From assembly GCF_020966635.1 (NCBI RefSeq), contig NZ_JAJKFQ010000005.1, positions 1,514,481 through 1,578,480 on the forward strand: DNA of 64,000 nt. The letters run 5' to 3'. The DNA is from Stieleria sp. JC731 (GTDB taxonomy: Bacteria; Planctomycetota; Planctomycetia; Pirellulales; Pirellulaceae). Both the position numbers and the translations under genes were made by a program. Shown here piece after piece: positions 54,241 through 62,505 of this stretch (positions are counted from its first letter, which is position 1; each line of letters starts with the position of its first letter). The notes beneath the pieces are model-generated. The model was not told the DNA's origin, did not search any database, and was given only the letters and a program-made list of their open reading frames with translations.

Positions 54241-55956
54241 TGTCGTCACGGGCAGAAGCACCGACATGGTGGTTCCGACGTTCACCGTCGATTGGACATC
54301 GACTGCTCCTTGATGGCTTTTGATGATACCCAGAGATGTTGATAGACCAAGTCCGGTCCCCTGACCACGGGCCTTGGTCGAGAAGAATGGTTCGAAAATC
54401 CGATCTCGCAATACCGCCGGGATTCCGCGACCGGTATCGGAGATCTCAAGTCGGACATAGTGCCCCGGATCCAGTTGGGTAAACGAGAATAGTTTTTGTT
54501 CGTTCAGTTCAATCGTATCGGCGTGGATTTTTAGCGTGCCGCCGTTTGGCATCGCGTCGCGGGCGTTGATTGCTAGGTTCATTACCAACTGGCTGATTTC
54601 GGTTTCGTCGCCCCGAATGAAAGGCAATGAATGGGGGACCGACATTTCCAATTGAATTTGATTTTTCAGTGTCCGTTGCAAGATGGTTGCCATGTCACGA
54701 AGCACCGGGGCCACATCCAAGTCGACTCGCACTCCTTCGCCACCTCGGGCGAAGGTCAGCAGTTGGTCAATCAAGCTGGCTCCGCGAGATGCCGCTTGTT
54801 CAATCGTTTCGACAAGAGCCGCCCGGTTGATCTTCGGCGACTCACGTTGCAACATTCGGCTGCTCATCAGGATTGGTGTTAGCAGGTTGTTCAAGTCGTG
54901 GGCGATGCCACTTGCCAATGTCCCCAACGATTCAAGTCGCTGCCGCCTTCGATCAACTGTTTGTGTCAGTTTTCGTTGATCAGAATCGAGATCCAAGACA
55001 ACGACACCTTCGCAAGCATCGCCGTCCATTATCCGTGTGACGTGCCGTTCGATTGCCAGTGTCGAACCGTCTGCCGTCTGGACTTGGACTTCGCCTTCCC
55101 ATCGCGACATTTGGCGGTCGCTTTGAGCGTGCAAAGAAACGTGGCAAGATTCTTGTGGCGAGATGCCAAGTACCTCGTCCGCGTTTCGGCCGAGCATTTC
55201 TTTTTCCGTATAGCCAAATAGGTCTTCCGCGCCGGAATTCCAAAACAGCACCCGTCCGTTCTCGTCCTGGACATGGATCGGTTCGGAAAACTCGGAAAGC
55301 AATGTTGCGTAGCGTCGTTCCTGGCGATCCGCTTCACCACGCAAGGTTCGTTCGGCTCGGCGTGAGTAATAGATCAATCCCAGCAGACCAAGCGACACGA
55401 ACTGCCCATAGATCAGCAATGATCGGATCAGGTTGCGATCACGTTGTAGTGCAGACCGTGACCGATCTCCCGAGGCATCCAGTTCGCCGATCGCCTGTTG
55501 CATCTCTGCTTGTAAACGTTGCAGGCTTGACCTTGGTGATGTTGAACTTGGCGTTGCCTGCGGAGCGGATTCAATAACGATCGCACTGATTTCATCGATC
55601 GATTGTTCAACCACGACAGGTGAGATGGGTGCGGCATCGGGGAAGCTGGCGACTTGTCCCGCGATCGACATTTCCGATGCAAGTTGCCTTGCTCGGGCGA
55701 GTCTGTCGAGTGCAACGACTTGATGCGCGTGGTCTTTGGAAAGGTAATAGGTCCAAGCTTGCGATGAGGCATCTAAAAGCGACAACTGGAATCGGCTGAT
55801 GGCACGACGGTATTCCCGAACATTTTCGACATGCCGTTCCATCAATTCAATTTGCTCGATTCGCTGGATTCCAACCCATAGCGAAATGACCGAATAGAAG
55901 ACAGTCAACAGCACGGAACCGGGAAACAAGATGGGAAACAAAAATTGCTGAATCAT
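54223..55956 (-). CDS. Membrane sensor histidine kinase with PAS domain
   Basis: This is a 577-aa protein. The first transmembrane helix lies at about residues 4-30 and the second at about 185-205 (LLIYGQFVSLGLLGLIYYS), flanking a periplasmic sensor of about 150 residues. The PAS domain (about 215-330) contains IHVQDENGRVLFWNSGAEDLFGYTEKE. The dimerisation/phospho-acceptor box is SGIAHDLNNLLTPILMSS, with His about 354. The ATPase domain has N (NLAINARDAMPNGG), G1 (DTGRGIP), F and G2 (GTGLGLSTSLGI) boxes, all intact. The downstream sigma-54 regulator is the likely cognate partner. The last residues TSAEPH and the stop codon fall inside a repeat element, so the original C-terminus may have been replaced. 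Confidence 0.93.
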   Translation of the reverse strand: MIQQFLFPILFPGSVLLTVFYSVISLWVGIQRIEQIELMERHVENVREYRRAISRFQLSLLDASSQAWTYYLSKDHAHQVVALDRLARARQLASEMSIAGQVASFPDAAPISPVVVEQSIDEISAIVIESAPQATPSSTSPRSSLQRLQAEMQQAIGELDASGDRSRSALQRDRNLIRSLLIYGQFVSLGLLGLIYYSRRAERTLRGEADRQERRYATLLSEFSEPIHVQDENGRVLFWNSGAEDLFGYTEKEMLGRNADEVLGISPQESCHVSLHAQSDRQMSRWEGEVQVQTADGSTLAIERHVTRIMDGDACEGVVVLDLDSDQRKLTQTVDRRRQRLESLGTLASGIAHDLNNLLTPILMSSRMLQRESPKINRAALVETIEQAASRGASLIDQLLTFARGGEGVRVDLDVAPVLRDMATILQRTLKNQIQLEMSVPHSLPFIRGDETEISQLVMNLAINARDAMPNGGTLKIHADTIELNEQKLFSFTQLDPGHYVRLEISDTGRGIPAVLRDRIFEPFFSTKARGQGTGLGLSTSLGIIKSHQGAVDVQSTVNVGTTMSVLLPVTTSAEPH

Positions 55957-56121
55957 GCGACTGCCATCGGTCCTGAATTCCCAGTGTTGAATCTTCGAAA
56001 GCCTATCGTTGCTAAACGTCCAACCGCCCCATTCACACGCAACACGTCACTGCGGTACAAGAATCGGTTTTGGGTACAGGGTTTGCATGTCTGACTTTAG
56101 TGGTTGGCAAGTTTACCCTTT

Positions 56122-56580
56122 ATGGCACCGCTTCCCATGTGGGCTTTTCTGTTTATGGGATCCAAATTGACGACTTCCCCCGTCTCTGCAGCTCTCGCAC
56201 CAACGAATCAATTTCCGACCGGGGTAGAGATGTGGACCGGTTGTGATTGGGAAACGGAGTTCGGACCATTGAAATTAAATCTTCAAGGAGTCCGCAGCCG
56301 ACAAGCTATGCTTGCCGCGAGTGCGACGCGTGGGCAGGAGGCCGAGCAATGGAAAAACGCCGCAATATGGCTGAAAGACTTGGAAGAAGACGCCCGCAGG
56401 GCAACCGAGCTTTGGCATCAGGCGACGCAGGCGGAACTTGACGGACGGCTCGATCAAGCACTGAAACTTCGTTGTGCAGCCGAAGCGATCGAGCGTAAAT
56501 ATCCACGGAACGAGGTTCCTAGGGGGGTGAATCAGCCACGCCTTCGAACAGGCCTAGGAATCCCCGATCCTTCGCGGTAA
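56122..56580 (+). CDS. Hypothetical protein with N-terminal signal and helical body
   Basis: Read from ATG 56122 this is 152 aa; an in-frame TTG at 56104 is an alternative. The first 30 residues (PMWAFLFMGSKLTTSPVSAALA) could be a signal peptide. The body is helical and polar: LKLNLQGVRSRQAMLAASATRG, QWKNAAIWLKDLEEDARRATELWHQA, LDQALKLRCAAEAIERKY, with a coiled-coil-like heptad look. No family is recognised. It lies between a histidine kinase and the MgtE gene, on the plus strand. Confidence 0.5.
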   Translation: MAPLPMWAFLFMGSKLTTSPVSAALAPTNQFPTGVEMWTGCDWETEFGPLKLNLQGVRSRQAMLAASATRGQEAEQWKNAAIWLKDLEEDARRATELWHQATQAELDGRLDQALKLRCAAEAIERKYPRNEVPRGVNQPRLRTGLGIPDPSR

Positions 56581-56629
56581 CGTTTTTTCCAGAAAGCAAA
56601 ACACTTTCCAACCCATCCAAAACTCCGGT

Positions 56630-56659
56630 CAGCCGGCTTTGAATTCTCGAAGTCGGCTG
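56630..56659 (+). terminator. Candidate hairpin terminator before mgtE
   Basis: CAGCCGGCTT pairs with AAGTCGGCTG (one G-U pair) around a ten-base loop, followed by ATTTCATTTTC. It could end transcription of the hypothetical gene ending at 56580, or be a leader element of mgtE. The sequence also resembles the tail end of the palindromic repeats in this window (GTCGGCTGAT). Confidence 0.5.
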
Positions 56660-56698
56660 ATTTCATTTTCTTCATCGATCGTCACCTAGGCCCACAGC

Positions 56699-58081
56699 AT
56701 GAACGACATGGTCACCGAATCATCAACGGAAACCAAACGGCCTTGGGAAGAGGTCATCCGGGTTTCCCAAGAAGGCACCGTCGAAGAGCTTTCGGATTTG
56801 TTGGACACCATGTCGGTTGCCGAACAGGCGTTCGTCTTTTCGCACATGGAAGACGAAGCCGAGGCGGCTGTGCTGCAGCGTTTGCCTGCAGAGGACGCTG
56901 CGGAGCTAATCGCTCATTTAAATGAAAGCGAAGCGGCACGGATGATTCAGCTGTTGGAAAGTCCCGCAGCGGCGTCGATCTTGCAAGAGATGCCCGTCGA
57001 CGAGCAGGCCGACTTGATCGGTGACCTTCCCGAACGAGACGCCGAAGCGATCTTGTTGGAGATGCCTCAGCAAGATGCGGAAAACGTCCGCGAGTTAACG
57101 GCATATCCAGACAACGTCGCCGGCGGGATGATGGTCGTGGAGATGTTACGGTTCCGAAGCGATATGACGGTCGCCGAAGCGATCGAGGAAATCAATCGCG
57201 GTGCGGAACTTTATACCGACTTGGATGTGCGATATGCCTACGTATGCGATGACAACGGTCGTTTGGTGGGCGTCCTGCCGATGCAAAACCTGCTGTTTGT
57301 CAAACGGCAACGCAAGTTGGGCGACATCATGATTCAAAACCCTCTGTCGGTGTTGACCACAGCAACGCTGGAAGAGCTGGCAGAATTTTTCGAAAGCCAT
57401 GTTTACCTAGGTGTTCCCGTCGTCGATCCCGACGGTGTTTTAAAAGGCGTATTGCACCGCGAAGCCGTGCAGTATGAAGAGGTTCGTGCGGCAGAAAATG
57501 ACTATTTGAAAAGCCAAGGTATCGTCGGCGGTGAAGAGCTCCGCACCATGCCGGTTTGGCTGCGGTCAAAACGTCGACTCAGTTGGCTAAGTATCAACAT
57601 CTTGCTTAATCTGGGAGCCGCAGCCGTGATTGCCTATTTCCAGGAAACGCTGGAAAGTGTGATCGCTTTGGCGGTGTTCTTACCCATCATCAGCGACATG
57701 AGCGGGTGTAGCGGGAACCAAGCTGTCGCGGTCAGCATGCGTGAACTGTCGCTCGGCATCGTACGTCCCAATGAGTTCTTTCGTGTCTGGTGGAAAGAGG
57801 TCACGGTCGGATTGATCAACGGATCGGTTTTAGGAGCTTTGATTGCCATCGTCGCAGTGGTCTTCGATGGAAATCCATACTTGGGGGCAGTGGTCGGGAC
57901 TGCGTTATGCGTCAACACGTTAGTGGCCGTGTCGATCGGTGGCGTCGTTCCGTTGTTGCTCAAACGGTTCGGATTCGACCCGGCCGTTGCTAGCGGACCT
58001 CTGTTAACCACCGTGACGGACATGTGCGGCTTTTTCCTCGTGTTGGGCTTGGCCACGATGTTGCTTTCGAAGCTGGTCTGA
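56699..58081 (+). CDS. mgtE: MgtE-type magnesium transporter/channel
   Basis: This 460-aa protein has an N-terminal superhelical MgtE_N domain (about 25-145, repeats such as RLPAEDAAELIAHL and DLPERDAEAILLEM), two CBS motifs (about 155-275) and five transmembrane helices (about 298-460). The pore region has the family pattern: FLPIISDMSGCSGNQ, then NGSVLGALIAIVAV and the ending FDPAVASGPLLTTVTDMCGFF with the conserved Asp at the ion entry. MgtE imports magnesium and is gated by Mg binding to the N-CBS region. ATG 56699 or 56708 may be used. No M-box-like riboswitch is recognised upstream. Confidence 0.95.
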   Translation: MNDMVTESSTETKRPWEEVIRVSQEGTVEELSDLLDTMSVAEQAFVFSHMEDEAEAAVLQRLPAEDAAELIAHLNESEAARMIQLLESPAAASILQEMPVDEQADLIGDLPERDAEAILLEMPQQDAENVRELTAYPDNVAGGMMVVEMLRFRSDMTVAEAIEEINRGAELYTDLDVRYAYVCDDNGRLVGVLPMQNLLFVKRQRKLGDIMIQNPLSVLTTATLEELAEFFESHVYLGVPVVDPDGVLKGVLHREAVQYEEVRAAENDYLKSQGIVGGEELRTMPVWLRSKRRLSWLSINILLNLGAAAVIAYFQETLESVIALAVFLPIISDMSGCSGNQAVAVSMRELSLGIVRPNEFFRVWWKEVTVGLINGSVLGALIAIVAVVFDGNPYLGAVVGTALCVNTLVAVSIGGVVPLLLKRFGFDPAVASGPLLTTVTDMCGFFLVLGLATMLLSKLV

Positions 58082-58162
58082 TTCTGTAGCGACGCTTTTG
58101 CCCTTGGCGAACTTCAGTGGACTTGATCAAGCCAAGCCGGCGTTTTCGCTTGCAACTGTCAG

Positions 58163-59275
58163 TTGCGGCGCGATAGAAACGAAGCATCGAAGCAATACGA
58201 AGGTTGCTTGCATGTCGTCAAATCAGCCGGATCACCCACCTTGCACGATTTCTATTCATTGCTGCGTCAGCTCGTTCGCGAGCCTGCCGTGGTCGGCTTG
58301 GAAGACCTGTTCTTTCAAATCATCCGTCGCGAATTGGAAGACCTTTCCATTCGTGTGACGCAATACCTGGGACTGTTGGTCGCGACAGGTGACTCGCCCA
58401 GTCGTGGCTATATCTCTGCCCATGTCGATCGCAATGGCCTGCTATGCACGGGACCGAATGAGTTTCAGTATGCCGCGTTCATTGCGGGAAACCGTGGTGA
58501 ACTGAACGGCGATTCGATTTCGGAGCAGTTTATGGATACGATCGCGGGCCGATTTCGTGGCGCCCGCGTCCAGGCACACTCCCCTCGCTCGGGCGCCTAC
58601 CTGGGGCAAGCAGAGATTTTGGACGCTTCGATTTGCACGCGACGCCGCAACCTGATCTTTACGCTCGATGGGCTAGAGTTTTTACAGCCCGGTACGCCAA
58701 TCTCGTTTGTCGACCGTTTGGAAGTCACTAACAAGACCGTTTCGGCCCAACTCGATAACGTGGTCGGTGTGGCGATGGCGATCGACATGTTTCGACGCGG
58801 TTATCAAGGCACCGCATTTTTTACCGCCGGCGAAGAAGGCGGTCGAAGTTGGCGGTACTTGGCCGAGTGGTTTCAGCGGCACGATAAAACCACCGACCAA
58901 CTAATCGTTTTGGACACGAGCCCATTCCCGGACATGACCGAAGTTGGCAAGCAGGATGTCGTTCTGCGATGGAAAGATGCGAACGGCGAGTTCAATCGGG
59001 AACAGACCAAGCGGATCGCGAAGCAGTGCGACCAGATGGGGATTCGGTACTGTTTCAAAGACGAATACATCGAATCAGTCAACCAGTCACGCGAGAAGCC
59101 ATTGTCGCTGGGGCGGACCGAACTTGGGCGATTGATCAGTGCCTTGGGCGACTCAGTGCAAGGGACTACGATCCAGCTCCCTACAACGGCCTATCACACA
59201 CAATCTGAAACGGCGAATAGACGAGCTGTCGATTTGATGCTCGAACTGCTCGAAAAGCTGCTGATTGATTCATAG
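58163..59275 (+). CDS. M42-like metallo-aminopeptidase
   Basis: The frame gives 370 aa from TTG 58163; TTG 58208 is an alternative, and the first 20 residues look non-native. The metal ligands of the M42 (tetrahedral aminopeptidase) family can be traced: ISAHVDRNG (His, Asp) near residue 86, AQLDNVVGVA (bridging Asp) near 196, FTAGEEGG (Glu base and ligand Glu) near 222, VLDTSPFPD (Asp) near 249 and AYHTQSE (His) near 346. Family members form large dodecameric cytosolic aminopeptidases that degrade peptides left by proteasome-like proteases. It lies 81 bases downstream of mgtE, on the same strand. Confidence 0.78.
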   Translation: MRRDRNEASKQYEGCLHVVKSAGSPTLHDFYSLLRQLVREPAVVGLEDLFFQIIRRELEDLSIRVTQYLGLLVATGDSPSRGYISAHVDRNGLLCTGPNEFQYAAFIAGNRGELNGDSISEQFMDTIAGRFRGARVQAHSPRSGAYLGQAEILDASICTRRRNLIFTLDGLEFLQPGTPISFVDRLEVTNKTVSAQLDNVVGVAMAIDMFRRGYQGTAFFTAGEEGGRSWRYLAEWFQRHDKTTDQLIVLDTSPFPDMTEVGKQDVVLRWKDANGEFNREQTKRIAKQCDQMGIRYCFKDEYIESVNQSREKPLSLGRTELGRLISALGDSVQGTTIQLPTTAYHTQSETANRRAVDLMLELLEKLLIDS

Positions 59276-59282
59276 CCGAACG

Positions 59283-59319
59283 AAAAAAGGAACCGAGACC
59301 AAGCAGGTCATCGGTTCCT
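59283..59319 (-). terminator. Bidirectional intrinsic terminator
   Basis: AGGAACCGAGACC pairs with GGTCATCGGTTCCT (one bulged base) around loop AAGCA. On the minus strand it is followed by TTTTTTCG, so it is a strong end for the leftward small gene; on the plus strand, TACGGTTGTTTT follows and may stop the M42-like gene, which ends 12 bases earlier. Confidence 0.85.
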
Positions 59320-59449
59320 ACGGTTGTTTTCGTTTGATCATTGGGGTGCTAGCCCAAAGCGTTGGTGCCTTGTTGGCGAGGCAAACCGCCGGGACCAAAT
59401 TCACCGTGGCATTCAAAGATTTGGCGAATGCCATTCTCGGTAAGGCAGC

Positions 59450-59671
59450 TTACGCCGCCTGTTCATCACTTTCATCGTTGGGCTCGCGTGAATCCCAAGA
59501 TGTCACGACATCATCGTCATCTTCCATTTGCGAAAAGGAAGCCCAGTTTTTCTGGCGAGGGTAATCGCGGTCGCGATACCGATCGATCTGGTGCTCCTTC
59601 TTCTTGTCGAAAAAATCACCATTGTGTTGATTGAACTTTCGCATTTGGTTGCGTTTGTTCTCGCGTGACAT
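59450..59671 (-). CDS. 73-aa charged small protein
   Basis: From ATG 59671, preceded by a good ribosome site (AGGA six bases upstream), this is a 73-aa protein. The N-terminal half is strongly basic (MSRENKRNQMRKFNQHNGDF, KKKEHQIDRYRDRDYPRQK); the C-terminal half is acidic (MEDDDDVVTSWDSREPNDESDEQAA). There is no membrane segment or known domain. Such a charge-split small protein may bind nucleic acid or a ribosomal or polymerase partner (inference). The open frame extends upstream to 59803, but that part lacks a ribosome site. A strong terminator lies 131 bases downstream. Confidence 0.7.
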   Translation of the reverse strand: MSRENKRNQMRKFNQHNGDFFDKKKEHQIDRYRDRDYPRQKNWASFSQMEDDDDVVTSWDSREPNDESDEQAA

Positions 59672-59983
59672 TTGTTTCCTACTTGGGAATGCGACCGCGT
59701 TGGCAGTCAAAATCAAAAGACGAACCCTGTGATGAACGATTCCCGGTGACAGAATTTTCGTTTGGCGTGAATGGGATGCGATGAATGGAAAAATATTTGC
59801 CAAGTCACGGAAACGTTTTTTCCAACTCGTAGCTCTCCGTACACGTCTGGACTTCGATTTTCACCGAACTTCGTCCTGTCACGTCAATTGGCACACCGCG
59901 TGCCAAGATTCGCTTACTAGCAACACGCTCCTGAAAACATTTCCATTTCCATCCCCCCGAGACCATCCCGGAAAGCACGCCAA
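59672..59983. other. Intergenic region upstream of the C39/ATP-grasp cluster
   Basis: These 312 bases separate the divergent 73-aa gene from the rightward cluster. No gene or repeat is seen; the promoter of the cluster should be here. Confidence 0.4.
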
Positions 59984-60745
59984 GTGTCGCTATCGATTCC
60001 GATTGAAATCAAAGCCCAGCCGAACGAAAGCACTTGTGGGCCAAGTTGCCTGGACGCGGTGTACCGATACTGGGGAGTCCCGGTTGACCAATCACATCCG
60101 CTCGACACGATCGAACAACTGCCCGGCGGTGGAACTTTGGCGGTGCATTTGGCGATCGACGCATTGCGACGAGGCATGGAAGCGACGATCACGACCTTCA
60201 ATCTGCAGCTGTTTGATCCGTCTTGGTTTCGCCATCAATCCGAATCCGCCTTCGGTGACCACCTCGCGACCAAATTGGAACAGCAACTGGCGAAAAAACA
60301 GAGCAGCTCAAGCGTCGATGCGGTTCGCTTGGCATTGTCCACCGAAGCCTATATCGAGTATTTGCATTTGGGCGGACATGTCCGGATGCAACCACTGGAA
60401 CAAAACCTGATTTCGCGTCCCCTATCACACGGCTTGCCGATCCTTTGTGGACTTAGCGCGACCTACCTTTACCAGGAGGCACGTGAGCGAGAATCCGCAA
60501 CCGACCCAACCCGTTTTGTAACCGACGACACGGGAGGATACCCGGTCGGTCATTTCGTTGTCCTGCATGGTTACGATGCTTCGTCAGGTGAAGTTGAGAT
60601 TGCCGATCCGATGCACGACAACCCGTTTTCAAATTCTCACCAATACCGCGCACCGTTTACACAACTATCCACAGCAATCTTGTTGGGGATTGTGACTTAC
60701 GATGCCAATTTGCTGGTCATCGCACCGGCAGGATACTCATTGTGA
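59984..60745 (+). CDS. Peptidase C39-like protein (papain-fold)
   Basis: This 253-aa cytosolic protein starts with GTG at 59984. AQPNESTCGPSCLDAVYRYWG gives the Q (oxyanion, about residue 12) and the catalytic Cys18 in the C39 arrangement Q-x5-C-G-P; the strand VGHFVVLHGYD (about 188-198) supplies the His, and EIADPMHD the Asp. Peptidase C39 enzymes remove leader peptides at Gly-Gly or related sites; the family also contains stand-alone proteins of unknown substrate. It overlaps the ATP-grasp gene by 4 bases (GTGA, 60742-60745), so it is translationally coupled to it. I infer processing of the peptide or protein tailored by the ligases encoded next; alternatively it may be an amidase or transglutaminase-like enzyme. 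Confidence 0.85.
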   Translation: MSLSIPIEIKAQPNESTCGPSCLDAVYRYWGVPVDQSHPLDTIEQLPGGGTLAVHLAIDALRRGMEATITTFNLQLFDPSWFRHQSESAFGDHLATKLEQQLAKKQSSSSVDAVRLALSTEAYIEYLHLGGHVRMQPLEQNLISRPLSHGLPILCGLSATYLYQEARERESATDPTRFVTDDTGGYPVGHFVVLHGYDASSGEVEIADPMHDNPFSNSHQYRAPFTQLSTAILLGIVTYDANLLVIAPAGYSL

Positions 60746-62220
60746 AGACTCTGCTCGTTTTGGAATCGGACGATCAATGGATTACTGATCCTTGGTCCCA
60801 GGACCACTCCGATATCCAAATCATCTCGCCTTCGGAATATCTGACCGAAAACACCGAGGGCTTGGCTCGATCCATTCGTGTCTGCAACCTTTGCCGTTCG
60901 TACCAGTACCAATCGACGGGATACTACGTCTCGCTATTGGCCGAAGCTCGCGGGCATCGACCCTATCCCGACGTGCTGACCATCGGCGACATTTCGCTAT
61001 CGCGAAGCGTCCGCCTAGTGCCGCCGTCTCTTGAATCGATTATCGAAAGTTCGTTGTCGCATCTGACCTCGGACGAATTTGTCCTGAGCGTTTATTTTGG
61101 CGAAAACCTTGCGAAGCGTTACCAACGCTTGGCAAAAGCGATTCAGTCGCAATTCAATGCGCCGCTGATTCGCTGTCATTTTAAACGCAGAAAAAAATGG
61201 CGTATCCAAAGCGTGTCGGCGATCTCGATTGTCGACGTTCCTGAGACACACCGCGAATTTGTCGCCGAGGTTGCTCGGCAGCATTTCGTTCGCAGTACGG
61301 TCAACCGTAGCAGCTATCGACCGCCGCGATACGATCTAGCAATTTTGCAGAACCCAGCCGAAGGCGAGCTAGCACCGTCGTGCCCAAAAGCACTCAAACG
61401 CTTTGTCAAAGCTGCCGCGGCCGAAGACATACGAGCCGAATTGATTACAGCCAGCGACGCTGGGCGATTGTTTGAATTCGATGCGTTGTTGATCCGCGAG
61501 ACCACTTCGGTCAATCACCACACCTACCGCTTGGCACGTCGGGCCGAAGCATCGGGGATGGTTGTGATCGACGATCCGATGTCGATTCTGCGATGTACCA
61601 ACAAAGTCTACTTGGCGGAGTTGTTGTCGCGTGCAAAAGTCGCCGCGCCTCAGACGACGATCTTGCATCGCAACGACTGGCTGGCCGGAAACTGCAGCTT
61701 GGAACTTCCCTGCGTAATCAAACGCCCCGACAGTGCTTTCTCGCAAGGTGTCGCCAAAGCCGAAACCAAAGATGAACTCGATCGGCTACTGCATGAATAC
61801 TTTGCCGATTCAGATCTTGTCATCGCGCAACCGTTCATGCGAACGGACTTCGATTGGCGAATTGGTCTAATCGATGGGCAGCCGTTGTTTGCCTGCAAGT
61901 ATCACATGGCACGTGGACACTGGCAGATCGCCAAACACCTTCCCGAGGGTGAAAAGCCGAAGTTCGGCAAGTGTGAGACTTTGCCGGTTGAAACCGCACC
62001 GAAGAAATGTGTCGCGCTTGCAAAGAAAGCCGCTTCGCTGATTGGAGACGGATTTTATGGCGTCGACATCAAGCAAAGTGGCAACGACTTTTTCATTATC
62101 GAAGTCAACGACAATCCCAACTTGGACGCGGGAATCGAAGACAAAGTCCTCGGCCAAGAAGTTTACCGCCGCATCATTCGGTCGCTCGTCCGGCGAATCG
62201 AAAAGCCACGCAATACCTAA
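60742..62220 (+). CDS. RLAN/RimK-like ATP-grasp amidoligase
   Basis: This 492-aa protein is read from GTG 60742. Residues about 1-200 form the RimK-like ATP-grasp N-terminal domain (RLAN) with RVCNLCRSYQYQSTGYYVSLLAEARGHRPYP, and a second Rossmann-like part starts near 195 (YDLAILQNPAEGELAPSCPKAL). The ATP-grasp module (about 270-485) shows CTNKVYLAELL, CVIKRPDSAFSQGV (ATP lysine), IAQPFMRTDFDWRIGLIDG and EVNDNPNLDAG with the magnesium-binding E/N residues. RimK-type ligases join amino acids, for example Glu, to a carboxylate of a protein or small molecule. It is coupled to a C39-like peptidase upstream and followed, after an element, by a GCS2-type ligase. Confidence 0.9.
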   Translation: MKTLLVLESDDQWITDPWSQDHSDIQIISPSEYLTENTEGLARSIRVCNLCRSYQYQSTGYYVSLLAEARGHRPYPDVLTIGDISLSRSVRLVPPSLESIIESSLSHLTSDEFVLSVYFGENLAKRYQRLAKAIQSQFNAPLIRCHFKRRKKWRIQSVSAISIVDVPETHREFVAEVARQHFVRSTVNRSSYRPPRYDLAILQNPAEGELAPSCPKALKRFVKAAAAEDIRAELITASDAGRLFEFDALLIRETTSVNHHTYRLARRAEASGMVVIDDPMSILRCTNKVYLAELLSRAKVAAPQTTILHRNDWLAGNCSLELPCVIKRPDSAFSQGVAKAETKDELDRLLHEYFADSDLVIAQPFMRTDFDWRIGLIDGQPLFACKYHMARGHWQIAKHLPEGEKPKFGKCETLPVETAPKKCVALAKKAASLIGDGFYGVDIKQSGNDFFIIEVNDNPNLDAGIEDKVLGQEVYRRIIRSLVRRIEKPRNT

Positions 62221-62230
62221 CGAACAGCAC

Positions 62231-62361
62231 CTAGTGCTTCGTTCCAATTCGATTTTAGGATTAGCCGTGTGGCGTTAGCCACGGTTTCAGTGCACTGACC
62301 GGGGCTAACGCCCGTCAGCTGATGACCCGAAACCGTATTTTCATATGGAACGAAGCACTAG
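62231..62361. mobile_element. 131-bp MITE-like element with perfect 16-bp terminal inverted repeats
   Basis: CTAGTGCTTCGTTCCA at 62231-62246 and its exact reverse complement at 62346-62361 bound the element. Inside is a nested palindrome (ACGGTTTC near 62278 pairs with GAAACCGT near 62331) around two smaller hairpins (TGGCGTTAGCCA and GGGGCTAACGCCC). It lies between the ATP-grasp gene and the GCS2-type gene. No protein is encoded and no target duplication is certain. Confidence 0.8.
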
Positions 62362-62380
62362 CAGCCGGTTGGTTTTCATT

Positions 62381-62408
62381 GTCGCCCTACACTCCGTGAA
62401 GGCAGCGT
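62381..62408. repeat. Short hairpin repeat, copy 3
   Basis: GTCGCCCTACACTCCGTGAA followed by GGCAGCGT matches the family seen at 31529 and 33496. It lies between the MITE-like element and the GCS2-type gene. Confidence 0.6.
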
Positions 62409-62505
62409 TTTCCCGCTGATATCCCTGCTGGTCAACAGGTCGCCAGCGGATCACAAGTCCGAAACAAATTTCTTGCTATCGAAGCAAATCGCGCGTTTGA
62501 ATCCT

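Noticed and set aside
56581-56698. Magnesium-responsive riboswitch before mgtE
   Set aside because: Only one simple hairpin is seen in 118 bases; the multi-helix M-box architecture is not recognisable.
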